A stretch of 64,000 nucleotides of DNA from Amyelois transitella. Taxonomy: Eukaryota > Arthropoda > Insecta > Lepidoptera > Pyralidae. This document shows positions 30,401 to 41,200 of this stretch, in pieces (position 1 is the first letter of the stretch; each line of letters begins with the position of its first letter). Made by a program: the position numbers and the translations under genes. The notes under the pieces are model-generated. The model ran no database searches, was not told the DNA's origin, and saw only the letters and a list, made by a program, of their open reading frames with translations. The DNA is taken from assembly GCF_032362555.1 (NCBI RefSeq), contig NC_083515.1, forward strand, positions 6,173,001-6,237,000. Reading direction: 5' to 3'.

Positions 30401-30749
30401 ACCGTCTTTCACCCATCATCTGACATACTTCCTCAATTTTATCCTTCATTCCTCCTCTTACATTCATCGTCGCAAAGCGGCTTTCAGCAGACCGCATACC
30501 GCTCCCGCCGGGAACGAGACGTGATGGGGTGCGGACACCATCGCCGCCATTTAGGTGCTCTTTCAAAAAATTTGCATCCATGCGATTCCCACGAGACGCA
30601 AGGGAACAATTTTGTCCGCCCCAGCAGAGCCCCGCATGCCAGGGTAAGGCTAGCCATTACCTGGGGGTCGCCCAACCCCATGGCGGAAGTGGCACGCTCG
30701 AGACTAGACTCGCCCCTAGCCATGCATCCATCGGCGCGGCAGACCTTAG
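27459..30749 (-). mobile_element. RTE-type non-LTR retrotransposon, near full length (~3.3 kb)
   Basis: Single-ORF LINE with an N-terminal endonuclease and a central reverse transcriptase, almost no 3' UTR, and an end in a short tandem repeat (TATG on minus, 27459-27474). Those are RTE-clade traits, as is the ~3.3 kb size. The ORF stop is within about 10 bases of the tail. AT-rich sequence with a shared core near TAATAATGTAT flanks both sides (27416-27440 and 30753-30775) and may be a target-site duplication blurred by slippage. The 5' untranslated part is ~165 GC-rich bases. The element lies alone in intergenic DNA. Confidence 0.85.
27479..30581 (-). pseudogene. RTE retrotransposon polyprotein (endonuclease + reverse transcriptase), frameshifted
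   Basis: The main part (30581 down to 27924, 885 codons) starts with an apurinic-type endonuclease domain: FATMNVRGG, LCVNETK, MLGDFNGWVG and DSDHLLVISR. The reverse transcriptase follows: AGYDRVSVEML, YRGISLLSVVGKLYAKVL, FVDLEKAYDRV, GVRQGCVASPWLF and the catalytic LLYADDQVI. The C-terminal part (27880 down to 27479) lies in another frame and continues with EMRALRSMLGVKL, RWFGHVERM and GRPRRTYLDQI. The two are separated only by a small deletion near 27934, where the chain breaks off after VLVPT. No other stop interrupts the ~1030 codons. The protein nicks target DNA and copies its own RNA; this copy cannot make the full chain. A very recent insertion is likely (inference). Confidence 0.88.
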
Positions 30750-30789
30750 ATTATAATAATGTATGTATATAATTTTAATAATGTTTTAA

Positions 30790-32820
30790 TAAGCTGATAT
30801 ATTGTAGTGACATCGTTAAACAAATCAATGTCATATAAGGAAGTAGAAAGTAGTAGGTACCTTAAACTTAAATAATTTTCTAAAGTTCCGATTTCTTAAT
30901 CATTTTCTGAAAGTTGTGGAAGAGATAAGGTGACCGGTGAGAGAAGGGCTGCCTTTATCATTTCACCTGTGTATGTACCATAACAGGGTCAAAAAAATAT
31001 TTAGTCCATCCAGACTAAATAATACTTATAACAGATAATACATTTCTTTTCGCTTGTAACGAATTAACTCAAAATCAACATGACAAATTTTGATGATATT
31101 TAGCACAGAGACAGTCAATACCTTCAGGAGTAACAGTCTACTTGAGACTACTATTCTAAAAATTCACACGGGAACCAGGCCCCACGCGAGATCACAATTC
31201 ATATACTTCTAAATGTAAACCAGCGTAATTTTACAGATTATAAAGGACGTAGAAAACTTTTCATTCATTCATAATTTACGTCATCAAAAACATCCGAGTT
31301 TGAAATGTTCCCGAAATTTTGAAATTTCAATTAAACGAGTTTCTGATTGTATGACCTCCGGGTCCCTTAAACGGTGCCATTTACGAAAACACCCTAAATA
31401 AAAGGGGTTTTCGTTTAGGCTCGAGGATTCCCATCGTTATTTGAGGTCGTTTTCATAATTAATTACTTACGCTTATTTCTTGTTATTGCATCCTGCAGCT
31501 ATTTCACAACCATAATTACGAGTATAACACAGATTGAACAAAATGGAAACATACGCATTTTACTTGTAATAATACCCTTAAAAATTAAGTAAATGTCTAT
31601 TAGGGACTTTTTTTACTGCTTTTCTCCTCCATTAACAAGATGTAGGAGGATTAAGGAAAGTTTTCGAATTAAATAAAATCATACAAGTACGATTTAATTT
31701 CACGTATTGAAAAAAAGGAAGGTATTCCGGAATACTAAAACAAATGAATTTATTTATAAAACAAAGTAAGTACCTACAAGTTCTTCGGCGTAGGGTCTAT
31801 AATATACCTGAAATTTCCTTTATAACTAAACAATATCAGGTTAAAATTTATACAAACATTCGTCACGCCAACGGAGGCACTTCTAATAAAAAGAAAAAGG
31901 ACTTTGTTCAAAAGATAACGCCACACTGACGCACACAGGATAACCTTTTGTGGTCAGAATGGGACCGCTGTAATACTTTCCCCAAACAGAGCTTCCTACA
32001 TAATAGAAATGTGCAACAAAGGGGGATAATAAAAGAAAAACAGGATTAGGAACGTGCTCCTACTTAGTTTTCACCTCGTCTTTATTTACGCTCTTTTAGG
32101 AATATTCGTGGTGAAAAATGGACTTTCTTTAAACAGTTACAATCTGAATATGAACGAATGATCTTCGCCGGTAATTTTTTTGTGTAATTTTTGTTTTTCA
32201 TTCATTTTCATAAATATGTCATCAACATCATTTCGTTTAGATAAGGGTTAAATTTAGGCAATTACATAACTAATAGAAAAATTGACTACCTAATAAAATG
32301 AAACTAGCTGATTGGAACTTACCTACTAGAACTTACGGCAAAAATAAGATCTGATAATGTATCATGTCATATCAACTTCGATAAGGTATCATGGTTATCA
32401 TGTCGGAATCGTAGGTAGGTATATGAAGAGAGAAAGAGAATATGAGATAATGTGCTTTATCAATTAGCTATTCGTGACTAACCCACTGGTTTGTGTGATA
32501 TATTTTTATGGTCTATTATTAACGGTAATAAAGAAGGACATATAATAAGGAAATCCTATTTATCAATAGGTATGTATTGTACGGCAAAATTGGATTTCTT
32601 CGTCAGCCATCTAATCTCCAAATCGAACAATACCAAAGTTAATATCAGACATATTGGACTATCGTATATTTTTGGCAGAGCACGTATGCACTATATTGGC
32701 AAGCAGGACAAGCAATAATCCCAAACACTGAATTCTTTTACAAATACCCGTTGTTTGTCGAAAAAATATCTGAATAAAATTTTCCACGGTAGCCATATTC
32801 TCCCTTATTCTGGAAGCATA
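30790..32820. other. Gene-free AT-rich stretch
   Basis: No supported exon or repeat. A weak imperfect inverted repeat lies around 31386-31412 (ACGAAAACACCC against GGGGTTTTCGT). Confidence 0.35.
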
Positions 32821-34215
32821 AAATTTTTAAATTTGTCCGGAGTTCCGACGTGAGAATAGCCTCCGTAGGTCCATATGCTTATATCAATGACCTATGTAAC
32901 CTTAACCTAGTAAATGGCAGAGTTATATCTTTCGCTGATGACACCGCATTAATTTTCACTGGTTCTACATGGACCAACACTTTCATATCGGCGCAGTCAG
33001 GTTTCAATCAGGTCAAAGAATGGACTACCACGCACCTGCTTACTTTAAATGTCTCTAAAACTAACTATATGACCTTTGGTATAAGAAAACCGTCGCTTCC
33101 AACCCCTGGTAGACACCGCCTCATAGCACACGAACATCGCCCATCTGACTGTAATGTTGACAACTGCACCTGCCCTATACTCTCTTTGGTTAAAACAACT
33201 AAATATCTAGGTATTACAATAGACCAACACCTAAACTTTAACCATCATATACAATTACTGTGCTCGCGAGTCAGAAAGCTCATATACGTTTTTAAATACT
33301 TACGTCACATTGCTGACAACAAAACCCTAAGAGTAACTTACATGGCCCTATGCCAGTCAATAATTACTTATTGCATTACAGCATGGGGTGGCGCTACAAA
33401 AACTCATCTGCTTACACTTGAAAGAGCCCAACGAGCCGTTCTAAAGGTATCCCACTTTAAGCCGTATCGCTTCCCCACTACAGAACTATACAGATGTTGC
33501 CAAGTCCTAACTGTCCGACAACTGTATATACTACATACAATTCTCCAACAGCATTCCCTCATGACATATGATCCAGACCAAAATGTACGAAATGACAGGA
33601 TAATTCCCCCGGTCCCCGACTATAACACCACTTTCTTCCAAAGATTTTTTCAATTTCTAGGGCCTTTTCTATACAAGCAGGCAAATCGCAAACTAAATAT
33701 ATTTCCCCTTACCAAACCCATGTGTAAAATGGTTACCAGATCTTGGTTACAAGGCCTTACATACCTAGAAACGGAAGATCTGCTTCGGCCCATTATTTAA
33801 AAATCGACTTTTCTATGTTCCAGTGGTAGTGATGATCCCATCACTACCGATCCCAAGACACCGTCGTAGGGCTGGTCACAACAATAATTACACTCCTATT
33901 TTACAAACTCCTAATAAGTAATTAGAGGATATTTTAAGCACCACCAATATATAAATTTTCTCTACAACCTAGGTTATGTTATCTACTAAAAGGTAAATTT
34001 AATTTAGATTTTTAGTATCAGTGTGTACTTATTCATAATATTCATGTACTCTCTCTGAGGGGAGGCCTGGTGTCCTGTATGACAGGTTCCTTCGGATACC
34101 TAGTTCAGGCACCAGTTCTCCACAACAGACTTATGTATATTAGTTATGGTATAGTTAAGACACCAATTGTATTGTTGTGGAGAAAAATAAAGTTCCTTTT
34201 TATTTTATTTTTATT
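32820..34215 (+). mobile_element. 5'-truncated LINE: reverse transcriptase C-half plus 3' UTR
   Basis: The insertion starts within the reverse transcriptase core, includes the rest of the ORF (to 33800) and a ~390-base 3' UTR, and ends in AATAAA (34186-34191) and a T-rich tail. Truncation at the 5' side is typical of LINE target-primed copying. The 3' UTR holds a 10-bp stem (34118-34127 with 34173-34182). The element is in plus orientation. Confidence 0.75.
32850..33800 (+). pseudogene. Reverse transcriptase fragment of a non-LTR retrotransposon
   Basis: 316-codon open stretch. It begins at the RT palm: YINDLCNLNLVNGRVISFAD, with FADDTALIF as the catalytic motif, then the LNVSKTNYMTFG motif. 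The thumb region follows: TTKYLGITIDQHLNFNHHI, RKLIYVFKYLRHI and ITYCITAWGGA, then ERAQRAVLKV. This order is that of jockey/CR1-group ORF2 proteins. The endonuclease and RT fingers are missing. Bases just before it (32832-32860) look like the damaged GVPQGS region, with in-frame stops. The remaining frame is intact to its natural stop, so decay since insertion has been limited. It is non-functional as it stands. Confidence 0.8.
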
Positions 34216-34219
34216 TATT

Positions 34220-36560
34220 TTTATATGCGTATTTAGATAGAGGTAGGCAATTCGTTCATTCACTTACTTAATATTTTACTTACTATTTAGTAAAATTATC
34301 AGGTTATGGTTAGACCTTAGAGGATGATAGGCTTGATGTGGCGTCATGGTGTGCAGGACAGTTTGAAACTAGTAAGATTGGCTTTTAATTTCTTGGCACC
34401 CCTTAGACTGTGATCAACCTACTCCAAGAATCCTAATTTTTATTTTAAAAATTGTGGTTATATGTAGACAAAATGTACATAAATGCATACACCTAGACCA
34501 TCCATCATAAAAAAACAAAAATTAAAACAAGCAAAGTACATCGACCGAGTAACTAAGAGTAGCACGGCTATTTGCAATGAATTTTCTCTCACATATCAGA
34601 ATCTACTATTTTTCGGCAATTCAAAACCCAACTTCCATTGAGTGCTATTATTTATTCATCGAAATGTTTTAACCCCATTAGCACCGCTGCATCCACGCGA
34701 TATATTCGGGGTCCCGTTAATGTTTTCAGTACGAAACCTTTCAGGATAATTTTTAGTCCCAAGTGAAGTACCTAAATATAAAAATATATATCTATTTATT
34801 CAGTTCATATTACAACTTAAATATATTTTCATACCTCCCATAGGTTACCTATGGATATCCTAGATACTTAAATGAATAAATTACATCTTATGTCCACATT
34901 TCACCTAAAACCAGGTAAGGTTTGTTGTAAACGGGTAAATAGTATTCCTTAAATTCTTAGTAAAGCCATTTGTTCAGCTTTTAATTCGGCACACCACACA
35001 TTTTCCGGGTGGTCAGCCATACATCACCTGGCCGCTCAATGCGAGTAAGACCAGCCCTGAATATTACATAGATTTCAGGTGAAATTTAAATTCAACGCAG
35101 CCGAAAATAAAACACGGTTTTTCAGGAGTGTCTTTATATATTCATGATGGGAAAAGTAGGAAAGGGTTGGATGGCGTACCTATATGCCTAAACGAGGGCT
35201 TTACGCACGTTAGTGTTAACAATTTTGTTTTAATATCGATTGAGCCATCTTTAAAATACATTTTTGCATTCGTTTGCCCGTACTATAAACAATTAATCAA
35301 CTACAAAAGAATCCCAAGTTTATATGACTTTCCGATAGACTTTTATGTACGATCTGCGCGAGAGATGATACTTCCGTCCAGCATGTCATTTCTTTTGTCA
35401 TAAATTATTCCAAATTATGAAATTTGACAGAGCAAAAGCCACAAACCACAACGAAAAAGCGTTGTAGAGAAAACGGTCTACAACGGACAACATTCTCTAA
35501 CTTTACCTTACAATACTGAAAGTACCTAGTCCCTTTGTTAGTTTAATATCGGCCGTCGGATAGTTAAATAGCGCCTAGCTTAAATCACTGCATAGTTGAT
35601 GTACATGAATATTCAGCCGCCTACGTACGAGTGCCGCTTGGAGCTTCATTTGATATTCTATGCAGACGTCAGCTGATTGCATTGCAGCTATTGATGATTG
35701 CACATGACGAAAATAAATCTATTGTGTGATAGGAATAGCGAAGTGCTACTCATTTTAATTAATATTTGCAAATTAGTTATGTGGGTATAACACATTCGTC
35801 ACAAGTAATGATTTAAATCTGTGCATTTCTTGAACTTACTTTGAAACTAGCTCAATATGGTGTAAAAATCGACAATGCTAAGATTCGAGTAGTAGTCCTA
35901 TATACGTCAACTTCGGTTGGAAGTAATATTTTTGGATTTTGAATACATTGGGTTGTGGTACAATGAAACCACTTGACTTCTTATATACATTAATTTTATT
36001 TCTATATAAAATATATAATACCTAACAATATTATTTCTTAAACACCTATATTCCATTTTTCTTTTAATTCATTTTAGTTACAATATAGTAAACAACAACA
36101 ATCTCAGATGGGATACAATTCCTTGTTAACTTAATGATGGAAGTCAGACGGAAATAGTCCATTTCGTGACTTTTTCACTACATAGCGATAACACCTGCGT
36201 CCACGTACTGCGGCCGCGACGCCGTTACTAGCGTGAAAAACTATCGCTGTTTCGTTTTTAATTATGACAATGATCATCCTCCTCCACCCTGGAGCGGAGC
36301 CCGGGGTTTGCCAAAAACCACGATCCTGGATTAATTAATTAAGGTTTTTTACATGAAGCTCCTCCCATCTGACCTTTGCAACCTTAGCACGGGGACATAA
36401 CCCATATTTTTGAGTTATGGTAATCCAATTTCCTAAAAATTTACAGATTCTCTCACGATTTTTTCCCTAGCCGTAAGATCATAGGTCAATCAAAACTAAT
36501 GACATCAACTCAGAAATTAGCTATTGATGATAACGCTTACGGCGCTCTCACGGTGGTATC
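34220..36560. other. Intergenic region downstream of Taf1, with repeat scraps
   Basis: No supported gene. 35829-35868 resembles the tail of the tRNA-derived SINE at 55354 (TGAACTTACTTTGAAACTAG). 36280-36440 is a GC-richer interspersed repeat (family D: CCTGGAGCGGAGCCCGGGG, then TTTGCCAAAA and ACCTTTGCAACCTTAGCAC) also found in part at 51110-51190. 35308-35325 has a short family-B scrap. Confidence 0.45.
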
Positions 36561-36579
36561 ATGAAAGAAAATAGTTGGG

Positions 36580-36585
36580 TTTATT
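36580..36585 (-). terminator. Taf1 polyadenylation signal
   Basis: AATAAA on the minus strand starts only about five bases past the Taf1 stop codon (36590-36592), implying a very short 3' UTR unless a more distal signal is used. Confidence 0.6.
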
Positions 36586-36589
36586 AAAT

Positions 36590-38297
36590 TTAGAACCACA
36601 GTCCATCTTCGGCTTCCTCTTCGCTGTCAGTAACTTGGAGATCATCTTGAATAGCAGGCTCAGGCTGTGGAAAAATAACAGTTTAGAATTGTATGTACAA
36701 AATTCTTCAGAGACAAACAAGACATTAGATACAACAACAAGACTAATTATTACACTATAAAACAACCTGAAATTATTAAAAGAGAAGAACAATTTTTTCT
36801 TTTTTTAACATTTTTTTGATTTATCTTTCAAAGTACTTATTATGTTCTATTTCTTGTAACTGTATTAATTTCTGTGCAACTAAAATATTACAAACAAACA
36901 AACAAATCATAATGCCTATTGTATAAATTAGACAGAAAATGTATTATACACACCTGCCAATTCTCAGGCGGTTCCTCTTTGAACTGCGGCGGGTCTATGG
37001 GAGCTCCGTCCATCATCATAGACGGTTCCATGTTCATGTCCGGTTCCATAGGCTCCTCCTGATCAGTGCCAGTAAGAACACATTGATGATCATCATAAAT
37101 TTTTTGGCAATTTGACTACAGTTAGGATATGTCTGTCCCGGGCAATCATGAAAATTTTAGGCCCAACGGTCGGCCAAAAACGTTAGGAAAACATCATTTT
37201 TTCTTCACGTGTAGAGCAGTTAAACTAAAATTTGAGTTTTTATTATAAGATCTCATACCAAATAACCTATTTCTTATAATTTAGAGCTAGACCACAGACG
37301 AGCGGACAGACGGATATACCGTAACGTGTATGTATATCGACATCGATGTAGGTACTATCTATCTATAGACTATGAAATTCGGAATTGGATATTGACGAAT
37401 AAAGCACAGAGACCAAAAATTTAGAACTCTGCTCATTGTTTTACATTTGGGGATCGTGTGCTTTATTTTTATACGTCAAGATCCATTTTAGAATGGTATA
37501 TTTCTGTAAAATGACGTTTAAACGTGTGGACTTTTTTTTTTAATTTATTGAAACTAATATACGTAGGACTGCTGAACTTTAAAAAGCAAATCTAAGTTAC
37601 CTTGACAACCGGCGGGAAACTGTAATCAGTGCTGTGCTGATCCAAGTCCACGAGATCATCAGATTGCTGCGGCGGCTCGTCCGGCACCTCGCGCTTGATG
37701 AGAAACTCTGACGTGTCAAATGGAGTGTCCATAGGGGGTATGTCGTCCTCTGTGAAATATATTTATTTATGGATATAATCACAGCCCAACATCGAATCTC
37801 GTCAGTTTGGGATATGTTCGACCTTACCTTGGATATAATATAAACTAACCAAGGAATAATTACCTAACTTGTTTTTTTTTTTCAGGATTAGAGAGTGCCG
37901 TGTGGTGCCCAGCACTTTAGAATATGGCCATACCCGCCCTTTCTCCAAGATGCTATTAAACTTGAGATTCTTCTTTTAGGCAATGGGCTTGTAACCCTTC
38001 ACTTTTTAAATCTCATGCCATCATTAAGACATACAGGTGAAAGTGGCCGAGATAAATAATAATAAAAATCTAAGTCACTTATAAACGCTATTTGAGAAAA
38101 AAAATTAGTATAAATTTTAAAAAACGTACATTATTTTTGGAACTTCGAGCCGGATGTTATGAAAGATATGATGACCAACAAAAAAATTTATGAGGAAATC
38201 TTACCGGGTCGCACGGAGAGCTGCACCATAGCTTCGGCTGCATCTTTCTGTTCAACTTCCTCCAGTTCAGAGCTACCGCTGTCCGAATATTGCAGAT
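36590..38297 (-). CDS. Taf1: Taf1 exons 33-36: acidic C-terminal tail
   Basis: Residues ~1715-1854: acidic, serine-rich and little conserved ([50 protein letters not shown]), ending [12 protein letters not shown] and a TAA stop. Human TAF1 also ends in a phosphorylatable acidic tail. Exon 35 has two possible acceptors three bases apart (CAGGAG), which would add or drop one Glu. Confidence 0.82.
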
Positions 38298-41200
38298 CTG
38301 TATGGGAAGTACAATAAGTTTTAAGGAACACTGTAGTTATGTTACTTACAAAAAATCTATTAAGATTTTCAGTTTTTACTGTAGTTATTTATTATATTAT
38401 TATTGTATAAAAATACATTACAAATTAATACACACCTTCTTCCAAACTATTTTGATCTTTCTTTGGCCTGCCGCGTTTTCTGGGTGGACCACCTATAACG
38501 AAATGACGATATTAAAACCAATTTTTATTTATAGTTGAAATGTCAGCCAGAGCCAACAGTCTTGAAAATACTAAAAGGCCACATTCAACTGTATGGCTTA
38601 ATAATTGAATTTAGATTCAAATAGTGACAGATTGCTGGCCCATCGTCAACAAGAGGAATCCCAAGTATATTTTTGCAGGCCTTAGTGATCCTTTCCGACA
38701 GCAAGCAAGCAGTATAATAATTCTCTTTAAATTTCATCCATCACTTATCACCGCTAGTGACCGTTAAGATCTTATGGTCTAGGTTTGGCTGTATGTCGTT
38801 GATTCTTCAAGCTCGAAGTCGGAATGTTCAGTACCTACTTCTTAGTTTTTATCCAACACTTACCATCGCTGGTGACCGTGGAGGTGGAAGGCTTGTGTTT
38901 CCTGGGTCGGCCGCGTCCCCTCTTCTCGTCGCTAGGCGGCGGCGGTGGAGCTTCTTCGGGCTCCAAATCTGAATGCTCGGCGTCTTCTAACATCTTTTGT
39001 TGTACGCGAGCTATGTTGGCTTCTAATTGGCTCACGTTTTCGCCGAACTGTGAAATAGCTCACTGTTAGAATTTGAAGGTGCAAGCGACAAAATTTGGAG
39101 TACGAATGTAAATTATTTTCGCAAAGTGTGCAATTTCGTGAAAAAATAATTATGTTGACTACGCGCTTCTTTTTTACTTAGAAATTTTTAAATATGATTT
39201 AAACAGCCTGTTATTTGATAAATCTTACGCAAATTTACTTCGTTTATGAAAAAAAAGATATTCCCATCGTTTTTTATAAAGAGCTGATTTTGTATGTGCG
39301 CTACTAGTTACCAAGATTGATATTGTTTGTGTGATTTTTCATTACTTTTTCCCATTGTTACTTCGACACAAAAACTAATTTATAATAATTGTTATATATT
39401 AGTTACCTTCTCCAGAGCTTCTTGCGTGACCTTCAATATCTCCTCAGCTTGCCTGGTGAACTGGGAGTTGGGCCCGTTGTAGGCGCGGCAATTGTCTACC
39501 AACAGTTGAATGTCGCGAAGAAACTCGTCACGACTGTGGTATTTGTGTGCTGTAAAAAAAATGGTATATACCTAAAACCACTACCTAGAGCAGATCACAC
39601 TATTACACGAAAAGTATATTTGCAAGCATTCATGCGAGATAAGACAAAGTATTCATTAATGATAAATTTTTAATAATTAACTTTTGTTTCCGTCGCCCAC
39701 GTGTTTAGCGTAGTCTGTTTTTCTTACAAGAACCAAACTTTTCCGGGAAATAAAAATATTTTATCTTCAGAGATTGATAAAGTATATATAGCCCTACACA
39801 AATTAATTTTAAATCACCTGATTGACTGCTAAGCTATACATACCTTGTATTTTCTTGCCCATGGTCTCCATATCGATTGGTTTCTTGATGACGTTATAAT
39901 AATCCTTCACCTGTTTCTTGTTGACAGGCTTCAGGAACGGCCACGCTTCGGGCATCACCTTCAATTTAGTCGTCAGCAAGTTGTCCAATATGAACGACAA
40001 CGCCACCTAGCGAAAATAAATGGAAAGTATAAATGGTTGGTTCACATATAAAATTATAGCAATTACCGTAATAAAACTCTAATGTAGTTGTAATAAGGTC
40101 GTTATTTTATAGAGTTTTCACTCGGTTTGATTGGTACAGTAAAAGTACACGAGACTCACTTGATCATTATCGTCCAACAGCGGATTGATTTGCTTCTCAA
40201 GTTTTATAATCTGTTCTTCCTTTTCGGCCAACTTCTCAACACAACGCTGCAACATTCTATGCGCGGCAACTGTTAGACTGCTCGTTGCACCTGTTAAAAT
40301 GTTCTCCAAGTAAGTAATGATCGTATATAACCCAAAAAAGAAGTGGACTCGACTCGACTCGTGGATGAAAATTTAATATCAATAGTAGTGATCTAGGAAA
40401 ATGGCAAATGACAGATCAAATTAAGGGAGAGTTGTTTGTTATGTATATTGTGGCAATCGCAAAAGCAGAAGGATCATAATGATTCATCAGATCATCATCA
40501 GCCTTCTGGTGTTTTTGAAAACAACGCCTATTTAGTAACAATTACAAAAATTCTTACCATTGTAAAGTGTGGAATTCTCCACAATCTGATTGACATCGGC
40601 CAGGAAATCTTCTCTGCTCTGGTAGTGTTTCTGTCGTAAGTTGTCTCTGATGGTTTGCAAGTCCATGGGTCTAGATACGATGCGATAGTAGTCGGCCACC
40701 AACTAAAGGAAGAAGAAAATACAACACTTTTCTTTAAACAATATAATACAAAACTGAATGATTGACTGACATATAAAAGGCACGGTCCAAAATACTCAGA
40801 GATTTAATTTTTTTTGTGATTTAGTGGTGCACTAAGAGGCTGTCTCGCAAAGATACCCAAAATTCACACTGGAACGGCTATTAAGGCTTTTTCCTTTTTC
40901 GCGGGCATAATGGATAGGCATTATGTAACATCTTTATCGTCACCAACCATCAGACGAGATGCAAAACAAATGCCTTATCTAATATTGATTAAAAAAAACA
41001 AATGAAAGAAAAAATCACATTATTGAATCAAGAACGACTTTCGGCCGTTTGACCATGGTAATACTAGTTGCTTATGATAGTTATTGTATAGTATCGTATT
41101 GTGAGTTACTTATATTTACCCTGTGATTAACCGGAAACAGGAAAGGCTGTACATCGGGCAGATGCCTCATATGGTTGAGGACATCTTCCAGCAGCGAGGA

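Noticed and set aside
28024..30772. Many plus-strand open frames of 60-170 codons
   Set aside because: They are antisense shadows of the RTE protein and have no domain of their own.
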